The translations under genes were made by a program, and so were the position numbers. The notes under the pieces are model-generated. The model was not told the origin of the DNA, ran no database searches, and was given only the letters and a program-made list of their open reading frames with translations. A DNA stretch of 64,000 nt from Corylus avellana (taxonomy: Eukaryota; Streptophyta; Magnoliopsida; Fagales; Betulaceae), in the NCBI RefSeq assembly GCF_901000735.1, contig NC_081544.1:8756440-8820439 (forward strand), given 5' to 3'. Positions 43,763 to 55,472 of the stretch are shown in pieces; position 1 is the first letter of the stretch, and every line of letters starts with the position of its first letter.

Positions 43763-45624
43763 TCATTCATAATCCATTGTCCACTTCTCAAATGTACACT
43801 CAACGAAATCATAGTACCCACCATGCACAAAGAGTTCTCCTCTAGCCACTTTTTCTTCTATCCATGGGTAAGTGAGCAGATTTGACAAGGAATGGTTGAC
43901 TGATTCCTGTGGTAGAATTACAGAAACATGTAAGAGGCTTAGATACTCAACATGCAAGAACCTTTTATAAATTAGAAGTGTCGTCTTATATATTCAGAGC
44001 ACCACTCACGATGTAATAATCCCCCCCACCCCACGGGATCCATTTGATGGTCATGATTTAAAATTGGTGCTTCTAATGGTCACAATATTTAAATTTTCTA
44101 AAAGACGTGACAACATTAAAGTGAATAGTGTAACATCTAGTGTTTTTGTCTTAATCAGTTATGGTGTTCCATGCTTAAGTGTCTATTTCTTGTTGGGTGG
44201 CACAAAGGACCCAGTTTATGTCAGGTCCTAATAAAAATTATTATTTTTCTGAATCCCATATTCGCGAATACATTAAATTATTACAAAAATAAAGATGTGA
44301 ATATTAATGTTGAATCAAACAGTCAAACAATGGGATTCGATATTTCAAATTAAGGATGAAAGATTACCTTCTCAGTGTCTGCACGCACTGCTGGTCAAAG
44401 CTTAGGTTGGAAGCTGCAGACTTTGTGATTAGCCTTGCATTGTTTCCAACAACAACCCAACTTCTAATAAAGCTACTGTATAGAAAAGTTTAGCAAAGTT
44501 AAAAAACAAAACATGAGAGCAATGTTATTTACCCAAAAGAAATAACACATACAAAAGACTAGTATGTTCTCTTAGAAAAGGTACTTAAATGATACATGTA
44601 AAATACTGGTAAAATGAGGGGGGGTGGTTGTCTTCATTTAACCTCGAATCTTCTTCATCTTGCATACTCATGAGGGCACGAATGCCTCCACAGCGGCTGT
44701 GGCCAATGACTAGTATGTTCTCAACCTGCAAAATAATAAAGTTTGATGCTTAAATCTATGTTCAAAAGTTAATTCTATCTAATACCATGACAAACACCAC
44801 CACCCCCCCGCGCCCCTGGGGTCCACAATTCAAGGTATGAAATACTTACTTTAAGAGCATTTACAGCAAATTCTAATGCAGCATTTGTTTCTGAGGGTCC
44901 ACTCTGAACACACAGGAAGAAAAAATGAAGGGGGAAAACACTTTGTAGCCTCAGAGCTTGTCTGTTTGGGAAATATAAATTCAAAATAAACCAAATGCAA
45001 TGTAATACACCTCAAATGTGGGTACTAGATTTGCTATATTTCGAACCACAAATACTTCTCCTGGTTGAAACCCCAAGATGTTTGTGGGGCAAACCCTAGA
45101 GTCTGCACAAGCAATAATCATGAACTGTTCCAGAACTTGTTAGTTTTAACAGGCTATCTATTCCTGACACTTGCAGAAAAATAGAAAAGAAAGAAAAGAT
45201 GAGGGAAAAGGCCAAAGCTTGTCCACCCATGATGTTCTCAATGTTTATATAACATGCGCAATAAATAATTATGACTTAACCAGAAAAAATGATTACCTTT
45301 GGTGGTTGACCCTGGGCCAGATTTTGAAAATGTTCCAAGTTTTCTCTGTACAAATAACAATTCACTTTAGAAGAAACTAATTGCTTTAGAGCTCAACAAC
45401 TTTAGGCCAGAGTTGTTTGCTGCTTACTTGAATTTACGCTTTTTGAATCTAAGAAATCGATGTTTCAGATCTTCGAAAAAGTCACACACATTTTCAGTTT
45501 CAGCCAAGCTCTCCAGCCTGCTATTGTCAAGTTGCTGAGTCAGTCCTGGAGGCTCCTTGGAAGCCTTCAACTCTAAACGTGGACCAGTCCAGCAAGCATC
45601 AAAGCAATACATTTGAAGCAGCAT
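43763..45624 (-). CDS. Beta-carbonic anhydrase gene (5' end incomplete, frame break before last exon)
   Basis: Interconverts CO2 and bicarbonate; plant beta-CAs are zinc enzymes of chloroplast, mitochondrion or cytosol. Seven minus-strand exons with GT/AG borders: 45624-45428, 45345-45297, 45124-45011, 44903-44850, 44725-44643, 44475-44368, 43906-43763. Exon 3 has the active-site CADSR motif (zinc Cys and Asp-Arg pair) and FQPGE; exon 5 has GHSRCGG with the zinc His and Cys; exon 6 [10 protein letters not shown]; the last exon [11 protein letters not shown] and [16 protein letters not shown] with a TGA stop. Closest in my judgement to the BCA5 type. Exon 6 ends two bases out of phase with the last exon, through a small change near 44380-44392, so normal splicing gives a premature stop unless the GT at 44391 is used. 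No transit-peptide exon was found upstream. Confidence 0.85.
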
Positions 45625-45768
45625 ATAAAAAAAAGAAAGATGTTTGTATGTTCAAGTTCAATGGGAAGGGGTGAGCATTTCCTGAAGAATGGGAAGGTTT
45701 ATATTTTAAGATATCAAAAGATATAGAAGTGGAAAGACTACCCTTGTTTGCTTTACAATAGCATATAA

Positions 45769-46115
45769 GAGCATTCCCAATGGAAGAGCCATATTTTTAT
45801 GTAAAATGACTCTTCAAAACTCACTTTTATCTAGTTTAGCTAAGCCATTTTTAAGTGTCTACACATCCGATTAACTATATTTCTAAAAAAAAGGTGGAAA
45901 AAAATTTGGGAAAAAGATAAAGCAGGAGAGAGAAACACTAAAAAATAAAATGGCTCCCTTAAAAAGTGCTGCTACATTTAACTTTTTTTTTAGCTCTTTT
46001 AATCAAATATCTATTTTACATATATTTTTGGCTCATCCAATGTGAGAGGTTTTTTGAACATTTGAAGAGCTATTCTAGATAAAAGTAACATTTGGCTCTT
46101 CCATTGGGAATGCTC
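45769..46115. mobile_element. Tourist/PIF-Harbinger-like MITE, 347 bp
   Basis: The ends GAGCATTCCCAATGGAAGAG and the exact complement pattern TTCCATTGGGAATGCTC form a strong terminal inverted repeat, flanked by TAA on both sides (45766-45768 and 46116-46118). The 3-bp TAA duplication is typical of PIF/Harbinger. Interior AT-rich, non-coding. It lies immediately 5' of the carbonic anhydrase exons. Confidence 0.85.
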
Positions 46116-46361
46116 TAATCTATGAATTAACTATTATCAACTTGGTAAAACATTTTTGTGATTGACATTAACTGATCGATACAATTTATCAATAGGAAAA
46201 TGAATATAGCATGTGATCTTTTCCTAAATGGGCCATTTGGGAACAAACCGTTCAGCCCATTTATTGTCATTCTGCATTATTTCTGGAATCCATATCCTTT
46301 CCTTTGTAGAATCCCATTTATTTTTCCAATGCTTTTGATAGTCGATTGTTAAATTGAGAAA

Positions 46362-46556
46362 GAGTAATTCTATTTAGTAGACTCTTGTATAATTACTATA
46401 CACTTGGATCACGTGCAGTCAAAATCAGCCATTTGATCATCTCTCGAGTTATTTATTTATTTACGCAAGTGCTGATTCATTGGCTGATTTTTTGTCACGT
46501 CATCTAACTATATGGCAGTTATACAAGACGACCGAATCTACTAAATAGTATTACCC
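46362..46556. mobile_element. MITE, 195 bp
   Basis: GAGTAATTCTATTTAGTAGA at the left pairs with the complement of the right end, GGGTAATACTATTTAGTAGA; a second matching block CTTGTATAA follows in both arms. No coding content. Superfamily not determined. Confidence 0.75.
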
Positions 46557-46717
46557 ATAAAGAAAATGTGTCCCATGTACTCTTGACCTTCTTTTATCTT
46601 TCAAAATCAGTAGGGAAAGGTAACCTGCAAGACATAGAAAAATATACCAAGATAATTATAGTATCTCTTCGATATCAACATGCTACATATGTCTTAGCAT
46701 TTTGTCGCCAACCAAAG

Positions 46718-47590
46718 TGTTAGTTCTTGTGTTGGCTTAATTCAGTTCCAAAATGCAGATGCTACTGTTCATGGGCTCAAACACTGATATAGAATGCTCA
46801 GAATCCAATCTTCACCGTTCATAATGTAGATTCATGTGTTATGAACGTCCTTACAAAATTTTAGCTCAATCGGACCACAAACGCCCATCGATCGGAGCTG
46901 TTGATCAAGACTGGACAGGCCGGGTCCGGACCGCAATTCCCCGGGTCCGGACCTCATTTCCAGAAACTAAAATCTTGCTCCGCAAAGCCGTGTCCGGACC
47001 GCCCATTAACATGTCCGGACACCCCGTAAGTTTTAGGCCCAAAAACTTGATTTTAAGTGGGTTAGGTCTAGGGTTTTAACGGGGGTATATATACATCATT
47101 ATAGAAGAGAGAAGTATGGATTTTCACCCCCAGAGAGTTCGTCGGAGGCTGTGCTAAGAGAGATCATATGTGGTGAGCGTTAAATTGAATCTCTTAGAGT
47201 TTTAGTTATTCCTTTGATAAATCTACGGTTGAAAAGTCTATCGGAAGGGTCCGGTAAAGGAGAATCACGTTGAAGAAGATTGTGAGCAAGGAGACGAGTT
47301 GTAGGCTTGTCGATCTTACAGAGCCAAGGTCTTGCAAAGGGTTGTAAGTGTTCCTAGTGTCTGTAATCTCTAGATAATCTTTTGATAGTGATTTCCTGGG
47401 TTTGGCTGCCCCGGAGAGGTTTTACTTTTAGATTAGTTTCTAAAAGGTTTCCTCTTCGTAATCAAAATATCTGTGTCTGCCTCTTTATTGCTTTATATAT
47501 TTTGGGTGATTGAATTGTTTATTGCTTCATAATATTAATTCCGCATAAATTGTGATAAACAAGTTTTTGGAGTCGGCATAGCGTTTTTCA
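46718..47590 (+). mobile_element. Solo LTR, 873 bp, copia-like
   Basis: Starts TGTTAGTTCTTG and ends CGTTTTTCA, flanked by a perfect CAAAG duplication (46713-46717 and 47591-47595). Inside are four GTCCGGAC palindromes, a TATATATAC core at about 47086, and a copia-style R/U5 part with TGTAATCTCTAGATAATC and CTGCCCCGGAGAGGTTTTAC. No internal region remains. It lies between the carbonic anhydrase and MADS genes, about 200 bp from the end of the latter. Confidence 0.88.
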
Positions 47591-47802
47591 CAAAGCTTAG
47601 AATATATTAACAAAATAGTTAAACCCTAGGACAGATCCATCTGTTTGGTCAAGTTGTTGAATCGAAACTTAAACTATATGCTCTAACTACTAAAATTTAA
47701 GTATTAAAATTTATCCCTGGATTGAAATCTTAATACTCTAACTACATATTATAACCAGAAAACCAGAAAAACAAAGTCAATTAGTGTTGTAATGTTGCAA
47801 AC

Positions 47803-50800
47803 TTACCCCAACTTGAGAGAAGTGTCGTTGTTGTCTTGGTCTTGAAGGGGATCAGCTGAGCTGCAAATATTGGTGATCGACTCAGATGACTGACCTTGTT
47901 CAATTGCATGTGTTTTAATGTTAAACTGTTTATCCATCTGTTGAAACGGGCATTTTCCATCAATTGAGAAAGTAGGGAAACAAAGAAAAAATAGAGCAAT
48001 TCAAGACCTGATACCTGTTTTAGTTGCTGGTTATCCTCCATCAGTTGGGATACCTGCATATTACAAAAAGGGAGAGAGAGAAAGAGGGAGATATTAAAGA
48101 ATAAGAAGAAATATATACAAATAGACAGTTGCTCCTCACAAGAGAACAAAACCAACAACATAGAAATCCAAAGAGCAAAATATTTTAAGAAATACCCAGG
48201 ACATAAAAATGATTATGTTAATTAGTGAGCCTAGGTACCTTAAAACAATTATGGTTCTTCTAAAAAATTACCTCAAATTCCTCTTTTTTCCAAATGTTCA
48301 GATTAACACTAACAACCGATGTAAGCCTAATTGTAAGTGTTAGGAGGATTAATACCTTGAAGAGTCTTTTTGTGAGCCCATAATATAGCATGTTGAGACA
48401 CCACACAACTCAAAAGCTTAAGCCTATGAGTTTAGGCCCAACAATGCTATATTAACCATTCACACTTCTTACATATATCTTTCCAATGTGAGACTATATC
48501 CTTTTTTACACTTGCACGTTATTTGAAAATGGGTTTAAGATAGCATATGGTGCTGGATTTATGGCCAAAATGATTTCACTAAAGGTTCTATGGTGGTTGT
48601 TAGCTTTGTGAGAGACCATTCCCAATGCTTGAGCAAGCCACTGCACATACAAAGACCTTGGCAAAACGAAGGGAAATTTCTTTGATTTTAATTTATAAAC
48701 TTGCATCAACCTATTCATTTCTAGTTATCAAATACTTTGCTCTAAAATTAAGTAATTGTGTGCAACTACGTGTTAAAATATAAATTAAATGACTAAATTC
48801 ATCATTTCCTATCAAGTTAAAGTTTTGGGATAGTAATTTAAAATGGTATTATAGTAAAGGTCCTGAGCTCGAACCTTATCCTTTTCATTTACCTCACATT
48901 TCAATTAATTATTCTACGAATTCACGAATATCAGTATGAAAATGCTTTCCATTAAATATCTTCCTAAATTATATATAATAATTGCATGAAATGCATGTCA
49001 TATGAAATTAAAGTTTAGCACATGACCTTCCGCTCAAGGGCACTCATCTCTTCTAGAAATCTTTCATCCTGAAACACGTAAAAGCTTCTCATGTTAAGAT
49101 ACAGTACAAAAATCTCATCCCTCTATTATAATGTCAGCAAACAGAGACAACAAAGAGAGACAACCTTTGCTTTTAAAACGCGACTCAAGCCTTCCTCGAG
49201 AAGTTCCTCTGGTTTCTTTAGTTCTTCCATATTCAATCCTTGGAGCTCTTCTCCCTTCATCTGCCTGTAATTAGTTCTAATCATTTTGTACATTAATTAA
49301 TTTTGAGTATAACAACTTGATATAGAAATGTCGTTATAACATAATACCTCAGTTCACGAGTCTTCTCCATGATTTCATTGCTCAACGAGGTGCAGGCCCT
49401 GTTCTCAAGCTGAAAGGGCACAAAGAGGTTCCATTAATGAAGATTTTCAGTATTATATTATATAACAATGGATCGATTTCGTGCCTTTCCTTAGAAATAT
49501 TTAAGGATGTTGTAACTTTTAGGGTTATCATTCTGGGATTGCTACAAGTAGTTTGTTGTCGGACTTATTCCAGAAAATGCATCTAGCTTTTCATATTATG
49601 GTATAATTTTCTTTTATATGTAAGTTTCAAAAAATTACATGAAAATTTCAGATTACGGTTTAGTAAATACTTCTGAATCATGTTTCCTTATGATGACACT
49701 ACTTCGGTACCTGCATTTACATTTACATAGAAATTAAGGAAATAAGAATGAAAAACATTGGAAATAAGGTAAACCCATAAGTTTAGCGGTATAAATGAAT
49801 TGTGTTGTGGATAATGTGTTTGTAGTTACATTTAGAGTAACCAGATAGAGTAGGTGTGGGATTTTGTTTTTGTTTTTGTTTTGGATAAATAAGAATTTAT
49901 TGAAAAGAGAGCCCAATAACAATTGAACATGTCAACTAAAAATGCCATATAGAATAGAGATGAAAACAGCATTTCTTTCAACCAAGCCAACCCATCAATC
50001 ACTTTTCTCATTCACACACTGGTGAGGTTTCCATTGTGAAACTATGGCCTGAGCTCGATCACCGGCCAATGGAGGTATTTCAATTTCCGGCCATACATAA
50101 GAACTTGGTGTTTTTAGCTCACAAGTTGGTTCTCTATTGGAGGCTGTAAATGAGGGGTTTTACACCATATCGATTGAAGGTTTTCCCTATTAAACAAGAT
50201 TGACAAGCAACTCCTAAAATATAAGACGGCCTAAAGGCTAAAAGTCAGAGAGTGCCTATACAAGCAAACGCCTACAACCGCAAACATGTGCAAACAAAAC
50301 TAAAATATTACGTCAGAAAACTCCAAGACCCAACTAGAAAGCTATTAACGGGAAAATCAGAGACACCCTTAAAGGATTTAATGGTGGATCAAACCTAAAA
50401 GATAATCTCCAAGACAATGCATCTAGACTCCCTATTTCTCCTCTGAAACGATATTCTTGCATTTCTCTCACGTCAAATAGCATACATTGTAGCAACCATC
50501 ATTATTGTCAGGTTTTAGAAATTGGCTTCATTCGGACTATACAATCTTACATGTTATTTATTCCATCACCTATAGTTTCGGTATGAAAATGTCATGTGTT
50601 GGAGTAGGGCCTACCTCATCAGATATAAGACCTTGGGAGAGATGAGGTGCCCTCGAGATTGTTCTTGCGCTTAGGTCAAGTTTTTGAAGCTGAGAAGCTT
50701 AGTCCATGAGAAATTAAATTTGAGGGGGATCGGGTTTTTTGAACGAAGTCTTTCTAATGGTAAGTTTTTGGTTTGGGGTGCATAATTAAGAGAGTATTTG

Positions 50801-52062
50801 ACCATAGGTCTTAGGGTGCACTACATAAGGTCATTTGAATGAGCAAAATGATTCCCAAACATTTGATAGTTCTTTGGTTTGTTATGTGGAAGAGGCCAGT
50901 TGCCCAGTTCACCAAGTGTCCTCTTGTTCTTTCCATGCCCATTCTCTCAATGATTTTGGCACATCTCTTGTGAAAAGTGTAATCTCCCAAGGGCCAATAG
51001 GTACCAAGAGGATACTTGTCAATGGATGGTAAGTAATTGCAAGGAAACGTCTCTTTTATAGCTAATTGCCAAGTTGATGCTAGAGGTTGTGATGTACCCA
51101 TTCGGGCCGTTCTAGCATGAAAGAAATTACCATGACCTAGGGAAACGCTTCCATGTTATCCTTCTAAAAATACTAATCAAGTTACGAATTGAGCTCTCCA
51201 AAATTTCCTATAAAGCTTAATCTTACGTAGCAGCACATATCTAATACTTTTACAATCCACCCACTAAAGTGAAACTTTCTATGAGGTCATAATTTCCTTC
51301 ACTTAAATCGATCCTTAATGTTTTTGTGAGGGCCTACTTCACGTTGCAACCCAATCCCAGATGGTGTTTTGCTATTTCAGCCTAATACTATTTGTCACAA
51401 CCCTTAGAAAGCGCTAGCCAGGTTGAGCTATGTTATTATTATTCCAAAAGCGCTAGTCAAAGTTACATTTTGAGCTCAGTGAAATCATTTATAAAATTGA
51501 GTCTTACCTAGTAAAGAACTACGTAATATGGAAATTGTATTTATGCAACACCTTTACAATCCACTCACCTAATGTGGAACTAACTTTCCGGAGTGTCACA
51601 GTTTTCAAAATTACTATGAATGAAATGCCTATACTTTTTTTTTTTTTTTTTTCTTAAATAAACATCATAAAAATAAAATAATGGTAAACTCACATGATCA
51701 ATGGTTGAATTACAAAAAGTTAGGATTTTTTGTGGCAAATCCATCAATCTTATAAATATGTTTTCCAATATGCATTTTGGGTTACAATTAGAAATAATCC
51801 CTTGCCTTTTATTCTTTGATTTTTTTTTTCCTATTAATTAATTCAATCTTTATTCATCCAAAAAACGATAAAAAGAGTTTGAAATCTTTGCTCCTTCAAA
51901 CTATTTATTCATTTATCTAGAGAAACATTAAGAAGTATTCATTCCCTCCAAGCTAACATAAAAAAAGGGACATTATATATATATATATATATCTAACCTG
52001 CAGCTCCAAAGATGGTTGGTCGAGATTCTTTGAATGCATATTTTGTCGTCCAATTACCTGTT
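47803..52062 (-). CDS. SVP/AGL24-like MIKC MADS-box gene, exons 2-7 (exon 1 missing at gap)
   Basis: MIKC-type transcription factor of the SVP/JOINTLESS type, a nuclear regulator of flowering or bud dormancy. Minus-strand exons: exon 2 from the gap to 51998, ending MHSKNLDQPSLELQ; exon 3 at 49409-49348, LENRACTSLSNEIMEKTREL; exon 4 at 49264-49165 (100 bp), QMKGEELQGLNMEELKKPEE and LLEEGLSRVLKAK; exon 5 at 49068-49027 (42 bp), DERFLEEMSALERK; exon 6 at 48053-48015 (39 bp), VSQLMEDNQQLKQ; exon 7 from 47937, with GQSSESITNICSSADP and the clade-typical end DTSLKLG. All have GT/AG borders in phase. After LKLG the sequence is G|GTAAGT, so either the TAA at 47805-47803 ends the protein or a further exon follows. 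Exon 4 carries a Pro in the K-box helix. Intron 2 is about 2.6 kb. Confidence 0.85.
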
Positions 52063-52162
52063 NNNNNNNNNNNNNNNNNNNNNNNNNNNNNNNNNNNNNN
52101 NNNNNNNNNNNNNNNNNNNNNNNNNNNNNNNNNNNNNNNNNNNNNNNNNNNNNNNNNNNNNN
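52063..52162. other. Assembly gap, 100 N
   Basis: Exactly one hundred N. It cuts exon 2 of the SVP-like gene, and the sequence to its right starts within a copy of 41059. Confidence 0.99.
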
Positions 52163-52716
52163 AGTCAATTGATGATGCCATAATTGATGATGTGGATTCT
52201 TATCCGAGAATTGTATTATTTATTTATTTGTAACAAGAATTGTATTATTTGATGATGCTATTATTGTCGTGTAAATTGAGAAACATTTGAAGTGATGGCT
52301 AACTCAATATAGAAAGTTTCTTAAGAAAACAAGAATATGCAGGCTACCATGAGACAAAATATTTTACGTATAAAAAGATTCCATTAAGAACTATTATATG
52401 TCCAAAGTTCAATATTGAAATAATTTTAGAGGTTTGACATGACTTTTTTTTTTTGTCGACAAACAACTCAAATTGCCTCACGTTTTTAGAACATGCTGGA
52501 GTATAATTTGAAGCACCTATTTTTACACTATTTTGGAAATGACTCAATTGTATGGTTAAAGACAATAAATATACTAGTATACTACTTATAATTTATAGTT
52601 TAGATATCATAGATGTATATATAACTAAGTTAATATACATTAGCAATCAACATATTAACATATTAATTATTATGGAAAATTTCACTTACCGCTTATTTTT
52701 TAGCACTTTTACAATC
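52163..52716. repeat. Duplicated block, copy D (pairs with 41059-41602)
   Basis: Begins at the first base after the gap with AGTCAATTGATGATGCCATA. Matches copy C up to the start of the MITE-like element (GGAAAATTTCACTT), then the two diverge. Confidence 0.9.
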
Positions 52717-52989
52717 ATAGTTTTCAACTTTAAAAAGTGTCAATTTATGACAATGACGGAGTTAAGATCTTCTTCTTCTAGGGGTGGGATGCATGATTAA
52801 TAATTAATTAACATAAAATAATATAATATTCTATTAATGATTCATTAATTGGATTTGTAATGAATCAATATTATATTTTGATATATATTTTTTAAAAGTC
52901 ATATCAAATAGTGGGTGGCTTTGAAAGAACACAATTCAGCCTTTAAGAATAGTAGCCCAACAATAAAAAAAAGTTAAGCATTTTTTTTT
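52717..52989. other. AT-rich spacer, no gene seen
   Basis: Short AT-rich stretch between the duplicated block and the first copia LTR. No feature recognised. Confidence 0.5.
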
Positions 52990-53787
52990 TATTGGAAATA
53001 ATTTTGGATGGTGCACAAATTCTAATTGATATAAAATAATTATAATCTGAATATTAACAATAAAATAAATAAAATATAAGAGATGAAAAGTAGAGTATGG
53101 AAAGATCTCACAAAGCTATAGAATCACGCAAGAGCGTTGCCCTTAAAGGTTGATTTGTGCCTCCCGGAGTATATAACTCGGTGCGATCGGATCATTTGAT
53201 ACGCAACCTCGCAGGATTAGACTATAGCGTCTACCTTCGTTAAGGACGCACTTCCAATAATGAAGACTAGTAGAACAAGCCTTTGATCTTCTTGATAAAA
53301 AAACCGACTAGTAGAACAACCCTTTGATCTTCTTGATAAAAAACCACAAAGAGAAAATAGAAATTGAATATAATTCTCTGCAATTGGTCTTCTAAAATAG
53401 GACAAAACTCTTTTTATAAAGAAAATGAGTTTGCCTTTCTTTCTTTCCTGTTGAAAACTCACTCTTCCATAGGATTGGGGATGTTTTCTTTCTTTATATA
53501 ATTAATGACCAAATGGTTATAACACCAAAAAAGGGTAAAACATTTGTTAATAATAAAATGGTCAAACTACAATAAAACTTGTTAAAGACTAAAGGTCAAA
53601 ACGGTAAAAATCAATTAAATCTAATTTTTATTTAATAACTCATAACCAAGTAATAAATACAAACGGTTATAAACCAAAATGGTTAAAGATGATTTTTATT
53701 TCTCATAAAAACTCGTGAAGATATTATCAAACGATAAAACATTTTCAAATGACTGAAAAATGAATATTTGTAACAAATATTACAACA
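52990..53787 (-). repeat. Copia-family LTR, copy R1
   Basis: On the plus strand it runs from TATTGGAAATAATTTTGGAT to AATATTACAACA; on the minus strand the LTR starts TGTTGTAATATTTGTTAC and ends TTTCCAATA (one change from the family's CAACA). It is followed on the right by GATTGTTGG-less ATCCCCCACATG, a polypurine tract on the minus strand, so this is a 3' LTR of a minus-oriented element. The left flank differs from those of the other LTRs. Confidence 0.85.
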
Positions 53788-54631
53788 ATCCCCCACATGT
53801 TACAAACCTTAGAATAAAAAGAGATTGAAAGCATGCATCGATGTGGTACCCAAAAATTTTAACCACACCTAGGATAAATAAGTAGGAACTTAATGAATCG
53901 TGGTAGAGTTAAACTTTTTTAACTAAATCCACAAGTTAAACAAACTTATCATCCACATAACTTTCTCAAAAAAAAAAAATTAAAACAAATCAAATAAAGA
54001 AAATTGGGTTGTTCTATAGCGGGTTGGTGCCATATATAAGCCATGCACCTCTGGGTTTCATGAGTGCTCTAGAGACTTGCCAAAGTCTCATAGGAAGTGG
54101 CACCACCTCCACAATCACATAGGTGGTGTCCATCAAGAATGTGTGCAAAGAATATTACATCCCAACAAGTAGGGACTATGGACCCATTAAGAGTTTTAAA
54201 CTCATCATTGCTTACTCTGCATCTTTTGTTATTACACCATCAAATGGCTTTCATGAGCGCTCTAAAGACCTACCCAAGTCTCATAGGAGATAGCACCTCC
54301 ACACTCATATAGGTCGTATCCATCAGGAGTGTGTGCAGGGAACACCCCATCCCAACAGTAAAAGATTATTTGACAATCAATAAATTGAGTTCAAATAATT
54401 GAAAACTCTTTCAATCAAAATATTTTCATTTTCAATAACTACACATGGAATTAAATTCTTTTTCAGATAAATGAATACAAAATCTTTCCACTCAATATTT
54501 GATTTCATCCCTCTCATATGCGAATTGCATACCGCAAACTCTTATAGTATTTGACTTCTCATAAGTTTAAATACTATTGTTATAATACTAATCAAAATAT
54601 TTGTGCAACCATCATAATCAACCTTTAAGAT
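53788..54631 (-). mobile_element. Short internal region between LTRs R1 and R2
   Basis: Begins with the polypurine tract ATCCCCCACATG and ends with TTAAGAT next to R2. It contains two diverged copies of about 190 bp starting GGGTTTCATGAGTGCTCTAG and TGGCTTTCATGAGCGCTCTA, which recur at 56660-57150 (reversed) and 59040-59440. No gag or pol. R1, this segment and R2 form a non-autonomous element of about 2.5 kb. Confidence 0.7.
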
Positions 54632-55472
54632 TGTTGGAAATAATTTTTTATGGTGCACAAATTCTCATTGATATAAAATAATTATAATCTGAATATTAAC
54701 AATAAAATAAATAAAATACAAGAGATGAAAAGTAGAGTATGGAAAGATCTCACAATCCTATAGAATCACGCAAGAGCGTTGTCCTTAAAGGTTGATTCGT
54801 GCCTCCCGGAGTGTATAACTTAGTGCGATCGGATCATTTGATACGCAACCTCCCAGAATTAGACTATGTCGTCTACCTTTGTTAAAGACGCACTTCCAAT
54901 AACGAAGACTAGTAGAACAACCCTTTGATCTTCTTCATAAAAAGCCACAAAGAGAAAATAGAAATTGAATAGAATAGAATTCTATGCAACTGGTCTTCTA
55001 AAATAGGACAAAACTCTTTTTATAAAGAAAATGAGTTTGCCTTTCTTTCTTTCCTGTTGAAAACTCACTCTTCCATAGGATTGGGGATGTTTTCTTTCTT
55101 TATATAATTAATGATCAAATGGTCATAACACCAAAAAAGGATAAAACATTTGTTAATAATCAAATGGTCAAACTACAATAAAACTTGTTAAAGACTAACA
55201 GTCAAAACGGTAAAAATCAATTAAAACTAATTTTTATTTAATAACTCATAATAAATACAAACGATCATAAAAGTTATATCTCATAACCGAGAAATAAATA
55301 CAAACGGCCATAAAAGTTATATCTCATAACCAAGTAATAAATACAAACGGTTATAAACCAAAATGGTTAAAGATGATTTTTATTTCTCATAAAAACTCAT
55401 GAAGATATTATCAAATGATAAAACATTTTGAAATGACTGAAAAATGAATGTTTGTAACAAATATTACAACAA
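54632..55472 (-). repeat. Copia-family LTR, copy R2, shared by two internal regions
   Basis: TGTTGGAAATAATTTTTTAT to ATTACAACA on the plus strand. The left neighbour is the PBS-side sequence TTAAGAT; the right neighbour is another polypurine tract (ATCCCCCACACT). An LTR with internal sequence on both sides is expected in a tandem array. Contains three units of the roughly 42-bp repeat CATAACCAAGTAATAAATAC, against one in R1. Confidence 0.82.

Noticed and set aside
46834..47079. 81-codon open frame
   Set aside because: It lies within the solo LTR at 46718-47590, which is flanked by a target duplication; no domain.
50811..51101. 96-codon minus-strand frame in intron 2 of the SVP-like gene
   Set aside because: No family match and no splice relation to the gene; likely part of an old repeat in the intron.
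51160..51600. Possible direct repeat in intron 2
   Set aside because: Two stretches share words such as TTTACAATCCAC and GAGCTC, but the similarity is too patchy to define units or ends.
54097..54312. Open frames in the copia internal repeat (also 56666-56854 and 59163-59348)
   Set aside because: Repeated non-coding internal sequence of the element; the frames are not conserved among its copies.
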